Shown: piece after piece, positions 6,297-8,912 of the stretch
Layout of the letters: every line of letters begins with the position of its first letter
Position numbering within the stretch: position 1 is the first letter of the stretch
NCBI GenBank assembly: GCA_013695265.1
Contig: JACDAU010000335.1
Location: 1 to 8,912, forward strand
Direction of reading: 5' to 3'
From: Chloroflexia bacterium
GTDB lineage: Bacteria > Chloroflexota > Chloroflexia > Thermobaculales > Thermobaculaceae
DNA: 8,912 nucleotides
The notes under the pieces: model-generated
Databases searched by the model: none
The model's input: only the letters and a program-made list of their open reading frames with translations
What the model was told of the DNA's origin: nothing
Made by a program: the position numbers and the translations under genes

Positions 6297-6770
6297 GTGC
6301 AGAGATTGAGGAAACGAGACGCGCAAGCGGCTGCAAGGGCGGGAACCCATGGCGTGCTGGTCGCGGTTGGTGGGAACGCGCTCGATGACGCCGTCATTCG
6401 CGCTGCTGCGATGGAGGTCAAGGGAACGAAGCGTCCGCTCTACGCGGTACACGTGATCGAGATTCCGTGGACCGAGGCGGTGGACAACGCGCCGTCGGTC
6501 GAGGAAGTCATCCGCGCCGACACGATCCTCGATAACGCGACTACCGTGGCCAACAAGCACGGACACAAGCTGGAGCCTGAGCTGTTGCAAGCCCGCACCG
6601 CCGGCGCCGCCATCGTCGATGAAGCCGCCGCGCGAGACTGTAATCTCATCCTGCTCGGCCTTCCATACAAGCGGGAGCATACCGAGTTCTGCCTCGGCGA
6701 CACCATCCCGTACGTTCTGGAGCATTCCCCCGTCGAGGTCTGGATCATTAGGGGCATGCCGGGCGAGTGA
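6297..6770 (+). CDS. Universal stress protein (UspA-like) domain protein
   Basis: A 157-residue single-domain protein with the UspA alpha/beta fold: first strand GVLVAVGGN (19-27), then LYAVHVIEIPW (48-58), and a C-terminal LILLGLPYKREHTEFCLGDTIPYVLEHSPVEVWIIR (117-152, shown here only as its two ends: LILLGLPY and VEVWIIR). In ATP-binding family members the C-terminal loop reads G-x2-G-x9-G-S/T. Here the spacing is kept, but the second Gly is Tyr124 and the Ser/Thr is Asp135, and the usual N-terminal Asp is replaced by Gly. ATP binding is therefore doubtful. The GTG at 6297 is preferred, with GAGAG-type purines 7-12 bases upstream; TTG at 6306 is an alternative. A longer frame from 6168 would overlap rseP and run through a hairpin. 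It probably follows rseP in the same transcript. Role unknown; membership of the family is fairly sure. Confidence 0.85.
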   Translation: MQRLRKRDAQAAARAGTHGVLVAVGGNALDDAVIRAAAMEVKGTKRPLYAVHVIEIPWTEAVDNAPSVEEVIRADTILDNATTVANKHGHKLEPELLQARTAGAAIVDEAAARDCNLILLGLPYKREHTEFCLGDTIPYVLEHSPVEVWIIRGMPGE

Positions 6771-6882
6771 TGAGTAACGGTCGCTGCTTGGTGGTTGTAA
6801 GGGCGTTCATCTGAACGCCCGACAGACTCGCTCACTAACCCGCCAGCGTCGATTGCGGCAGGCGACCCATTGCTTATCACTC
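6765..6882. repeat. Imperfect inverted repeat around the usp-parA hairpin
   Basis: GAGTGATGAGTAACGG (6765-6780) and the reverse complement of 6867-6882 (GAGTGATAAGCAATGG) agree at 13 of 16 positions. They face each other across 86 bases that contain the 6797-6820 hairpin. The left arm includes the usp stop codon (6768-6770). The right arm is followed by a short TCACT repeat (6876-6880 and 6884-6888). It could mark the ends of a small inserted element. Confidence 0.35.
6797..6820 (+). repeat. 24-bp hairpin repeat, GGCGTTC family, copy 2
   Basis: GTAA (6797-6800) precedes a perfect 8-base arm GGGCGTTC (6801-6808), loop ATCT (6809-6812) and GAACGCCC (6813-6820). It is the better-formed copy of the element at 6238-6261 and sits 26 bases downstream of the usp stop. 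It could protect the 3' end of the usp message, but without a T-run it is not a clear intrinsic terminator. Confidence 0.75.
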
Positions 6883-6913
6883 GTCACTCATTGCTGTCTG
6901 TGGCGCCCGCAGG

Positions 6914-6922
6914 TGATAGAAT
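6914..6922 (+). promoter_or_regulatory. Extended -10 promoter of parA
   Basis: TGA (6914-6916) directly followed by TAGAAT (6917-6922) is an extended -10 element. The ATG of parA is only six bases downstream, at 6929, so transcription should start on the A of the start codon. No clear -35 is seen at 17-18 bases; TTGCTG at 6891-6896 would leave 20 bases. The nearest purine stretch (AGGTGA, 6911-6916) is too far from the ATG to be the Shine-Dalgarno, which supports a leaderless mRNA. Confidence 0.6.
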
Positions 6923-6928
6923 GCCGCG

Positions 6929-7696
6929 ATGGCACGGGTATTCGCGGTCGCAAACCAGAAGGGCGGGGTCGGCAAGACCACCACTGCCGTCAACCTCGCG
7001 GTCTTTGCCGCCGGGGCCGGACGGCGGGTGTTGCTCATCGACATGGACCCACAGGGCAACGCGGGCAGCAGCCTGGGCGTGCAGTCTGGCGCGCAGCCGC
7101 TGTTTGATGCCCTCGTAGACGGCGAGCCGCTCCAGGGATCAGTTGCGCTCAGCCGCCGGCTGGGACTGGACGTGGCGCCCTCCACGCCCGCGCTTGCCGC
7201 TGCGGAGGTGGAGCTTGTGCCTGTCGAGCGGCGGGAGTTCCGGCTGCGCGACGCCCTGTCCCCGCTTGCACCGCGGTACGACATCGTGCTGCTTGATTGT
7301 CCCCCCTCGCTCGGATTGCTCACGGTCAACGCCCTCACAGCCGCCGAGGGATTGATAACCCCCATCCAGTGTGAGTATCTCGCGCTTGAGGGGCTCGGGC
7401 AGCTCACCAGCACCCTTCGGATGGTGCGATCCCGACTCAACCCTCGTCTGGATTTGTTCGGCATCGTGATGACCATGTTCGACAGCCGCACGCGCCTTTC
7501 GCGGCAGGTGGTAGACGAGGTGCGGAAGCACTACGCCCGAACGCTTTTTCGTACCCTGATCCCGCGCAGCGTCTACCTGAGCGAGGCCCCGAGCTATGGG
7601 CAGAGCATCTTTGAGTATCACAGCGCCTCTAAGGCCGCACAGGCGTACTCCTCGCTTGGGGAGGAGTTCCTGACGCGGATCGACGCTGTGACATAG
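6929..7696 (+). CDS. parA: ParA/Soj-family partition ATPase
   Basis: A 255-residue Walker-type ATPase of the ParA/Soj/MinD group, which in partition systems binds DNA as an ATP dimer and is stimulated by ParB. The deviant Walker A KGGVGKTT is at 11-18 with signature Lys11. LLIDMDPQGNA (35-45) is the A' motif with Asp40, and DIVLLDCPPS (118-127) is Walker B. The C-terminal part has the usual SEAPSYGQSI (218-227) and a closing helix. It is the short, Soj-like type with no N-terminal helix-turn-helix domain, so autoregulation of the plasmid P1 kind is not expected. The ATG directly follows its own promoter. No parB or recognisable parS follows; larE comes next. It may be a chromosomal orphan that positions something other than the chromosome, or parB may lie elsewhere. 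Confidence 0.95.
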   Translation: MARVFAVANQKGGVGKTTTAVNLAVFAAGAGRRVLLIDMDPQGNAGSSLGVQSGAQPLFDALVDGEPLQGSVALSRRLGLDVAPSTPALAAAEVELVPVERREFRLRDALSPLAPRYDIVLLDCPPSLGLLTVNALTAAEGLITPIQCEYLALEGLGQLTSTLRMVRSRLNPRLDLFGIVMTMFDSRTRLSRQVVDEVRKHYARTLFRTLIPRSVYLSEAPSYGQSIFEYHSASKAAQAYSSLGEEFLTRIDAVT

Positions 7697-7742
7697 CCAG
7701 CGAGGGACCAGTTTTTGCGACAGAGCCATGAGTTCACGGCGT

Positions 7743-7772
7743 TTGACGCTCCGGCAAGCCCATTGTTAGAAT
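7743..7772 (+). promoter_or_regulatory. Sigma-70-type promoter of larE
   Basis: TTGACG (7743-7748) and TAGAAT (7767-7772) are 18 bases apart, repeating the same two hexamers as the dxr promoter. The start point would be near 7779, giving a leader of about 32 bases with GAGG (7799-7802) eight bases before the ATG at 7811. A short dyad, GCCCGG (7774-7779) and CTGGGC (7787-7792), overlaps the predicted start point and could be an operator. The promoter begins 46 bases after the parA stop and places the larE start at 7811, not at the TTG at 7715. Confidence 0.7.
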
Positions 7773-7810
7773 TGCCCGGCTCTGAACTGGGCAGAAGAGA
7801 GGCGGTATCC

Positions 7811-8650
7811 ATGCACCTGGCGCACCTGGCCGAGAAGCAGAGCAAGCTTGAGCAGATCCTCCGCGAGATGGGCACGGTTCTGGTTGCCTACTCGGGCGGG
7901 GTCGACAGTGCTCTCCTCGCGGCGGTCGCGCACGATGTGCTCGGCGCAGGAGCCGCGGCGGCGACGGCGACCAGCGAGAGTCTGCTCGATGACGACTTTC
8001 AGGAGGCGGAGCGGCTCGCACAACGGATTGGTGTGCGATTCCTCAGCCTGCGCACGGAAGAACTCTCCGATCCACGCTACGCTCGCAACGACATCAATCG
8101 CTGTTACTTCTGTAAGAGCGAGCTGTTTACCAAACTGGAGGCGGTCCGCATAGAGCACGGCTTCAACGTCGTCATCGACGGCTTCAATCACGACGACCGC
8201 GCCGACCACCGCCCCGGCCACCAGGCTGCGCGCGAACTTGGCGTCCGCAGTCCGCTCGCGGAGGCGGCGTTGACGAAAGCGGAGATCCGGGAGCTATCGC
8301 GCGAGCGCGGGCTGCCCACCTGGGACAAGCCCAGCGCCCCGTGCCTCTCCTCCCGCATCCCGTACGGCAGCGCGGTGACGGGTGCGAAGCTGCAGCAGAT
8401 TGGCAAGGGGGAGTTGGTGCTCCGGCGGCTTGGCTTCCGCGATTTGCGCGTGCGGCATCACGGGGAAGTCGCGCGTCTGGAGATTCCCTCCGACGAGTTC
8501 CCACGCGTGATCGAGCACCGCGAGGAGATCGTGCGCTCCCTCAAGGATGCCGGCTTCCTGTACGTCTCCCTCGACCTCGCGGGGCTGCGGAGCGGCAGCC
8601 TGAACGACGTGCTGAAGCTCACCCCCGTCGCCGTCTCCACCGCCTCCTGA
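7811..8650 (+). CDS. larE: LarE-type ATP-dependent sulfur transferase, three-cysteine form
   Basis: A PP-loop ATP pyrophosphatase. LarE supplies sulfur to pyridine dicarboxylate, in two rounds, during synthesis of the nickel-pincer cofactor of lactate racemase and related enzymes. The 279 residues match the family (Lactiplantibacillus plantarum LarE is 276). The PP-loop SGGVDS is at 28-33, followed by NRCYFCKSELF (96-106), DGFNHDDRADHRPG (123-136) and KPSAPCLSSRIPYG (173-186). Cys98, Cys101 and Cys178 are present. Cys178 matches the sacrificial Cys176 of the L. plantarum enzyme, while the added CxxC is the pattern of LarE proteins reported to bind a [4Fe-4S] cluster and act without being consumed. 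The ATG at 7811 is chosen over an in-frame TTG at 7715 because promoter and Shine-Dalgarno lie between them. No larA, larB or larC is next to it; the GNAT gene follows after four bases. Confidence 0.93.
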   Translation: MHLAHLAEKQSKLEQILREMGTVLVAYSGGVDSALLAAVAHDVLGAGAAAATATSESLLDDDFQEAERLAQRIGVRFLSLRTEELSDPRYARNDINRCYFCKSELFTKLEAVRIEHGFNVVIDGFNHDDRADHRPGHQAARELGVRSPLAEAALTKAEIRELSRERGLPTWDKPSAPCLSSRIPYGSAVTGAKLQQIGKGELVLRRLGFRDLRVRHHGEVARLEIPSDEFPRVIEHREEIVRSLKDAGFLYVSLDLAGLRSGSLNDVLKLTPVAVSTAS

Positions 8651-8654
8651 TCGA

Positions 8655-8912
8655 GTGGATCACCGCCTGACGCTGGACGACGGTCGCGAGGTCACGATCC
8701 GCACCGCGACCGAAGGCGATGCGTTTGGCGTATTGGTGCTCATCGACGCCGTCGCGCGCGAGCGGGTTTATCTGCTGAATACGGAAGCGTACTGGGGCGT
8801 TGAGGGACAGCGAGAGTGGATCCGAGCCCTTCATCGCACTGGTGGCACGATGCTCGTGACCGAGGCGCCGGAGGGGGCGCTCGTCGCCTGGGCTGATCTG
8901 GCCCGTACGAAC
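8655..8912 (+). CDS. GNAT-family N-acetyltransferase, N-terminal part
   Basis: The frame is open for 86 codons and runs off the window. The translation begins MDHRLTLDDGREVTIRTATE, a strand followed by the helix region GDAFGVLVLIDAVARERVYL (21-40), then GQREWIRAL (51-59) and the strands GTMLVTEAPEGALVAWADL (64-82; 19 residues). This order is typical of the N-terminal half of GNAT acetyltransferases, which move an acetyl group from acetyl-CoA to an amine. The acetyl-CoA-binding R/QxxGxG/A loop has not yet been reached. GTG at 8655 is the natural start: it is four bases after the larE stop and the similarity begins there. No Shine-Dalgarno is visible, so translation is probably coupled to larE. 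The substrate cannot be inferred; protein and small-molecule acetylation are both possible. Confidence 0.8.
   Translation, partial: MDHRLTLDDGREVTIRTATEGDAFGVLVLIDAVARERVYLLNTEAYWGVEGQREWIRALHRTGGTMLVTEAPEGALVAWADLARTN

Noticed and set aside
6797..6820. Intrinsic terminator for usp
   Set aside because: The stem is good, but no T-run follows, and a related copy sits between rseP and usp; a repeat family explains it better.
7715..7810. N-terminal extension of larE from TTG at 7715
   Set aside because: The TTGACG/TAGAAT promoter lies within this stretch, and the 279-residue form matches the family length.

Overview
The window is GC-rich bacterial DNA with eight protein-coding genes, one of them cut by the right edge. 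Two are on the minus strand on the left and six on the plus strand on the right. No rRNA, tRNA, CRISPR array, transposase or integrase was seen. All named genes are chromosomal housekeeping or metabolic types. The host cannot be named from this alone. High GC, an MEP-pathway isoprenoid gene, near-leaderless TAGAAT promoters and many GC-rich intergenic hairpins beginning with GTAG would suit a free-living Armatimonadota- or Chloroflexota-like bacterium; this is a low-confidence inference.

Layout. Positions 1-536 hold no convincing gene, but do hold hairpins, including a perfect 32-bp palindrome. Positions 537-3634 (minus strand) form a two-gene operon: a cytoplasmic GH38 alpha-mannosidase followed, through a 4-base ATGA overlap, by a SIS-fold sugar-phosphate isomerase of the GmhA type. 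The operon looks catabolic: the mannosidase trims mannose from imported glycans and the SIS protein probably acts on a phosphosugar. Identical 22-bp hairpin cores in opposite orientation lie on both sides of this operon.

Positions 3635-3930 are a divergent intergenic region. It carries the mannosidase ribosome binding site, one of those hairpins, a 23-bp imperfect direct repeat and a strong TTGACG-17-TAGAAT promoter ending at the dxr start codon. Then come dxr (isoprenoid precursor synthesis), rseP (M50 intramembrane site-2 protease) and a small universal-stress-protein-like gene with a degenerate nucleotide-binding loop. That last gene is bracketed by two copies of a second, 24-bp hairpin family.

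Positions 6929-8912 carry a ParA/Soj ATPase without a visible ParB, a LarE sulfur transferase with three cysteines that could hold an iron-sulfur cluster, and the start of a GNAT acetyltransferase directly after larE. parA and dxr seem to be transcribed from promoters placed so close to the ATG that the mRNAs would be leaderless or nearly so, while larE has a short leader with a Shine-Dalgarno.

I did not find a clearly new multi-gene system. The most interesting signals are the intergenic GTAG-type hairpin families, the leaderless-promoter pattern, and the mannosidase-SIS gene pair.
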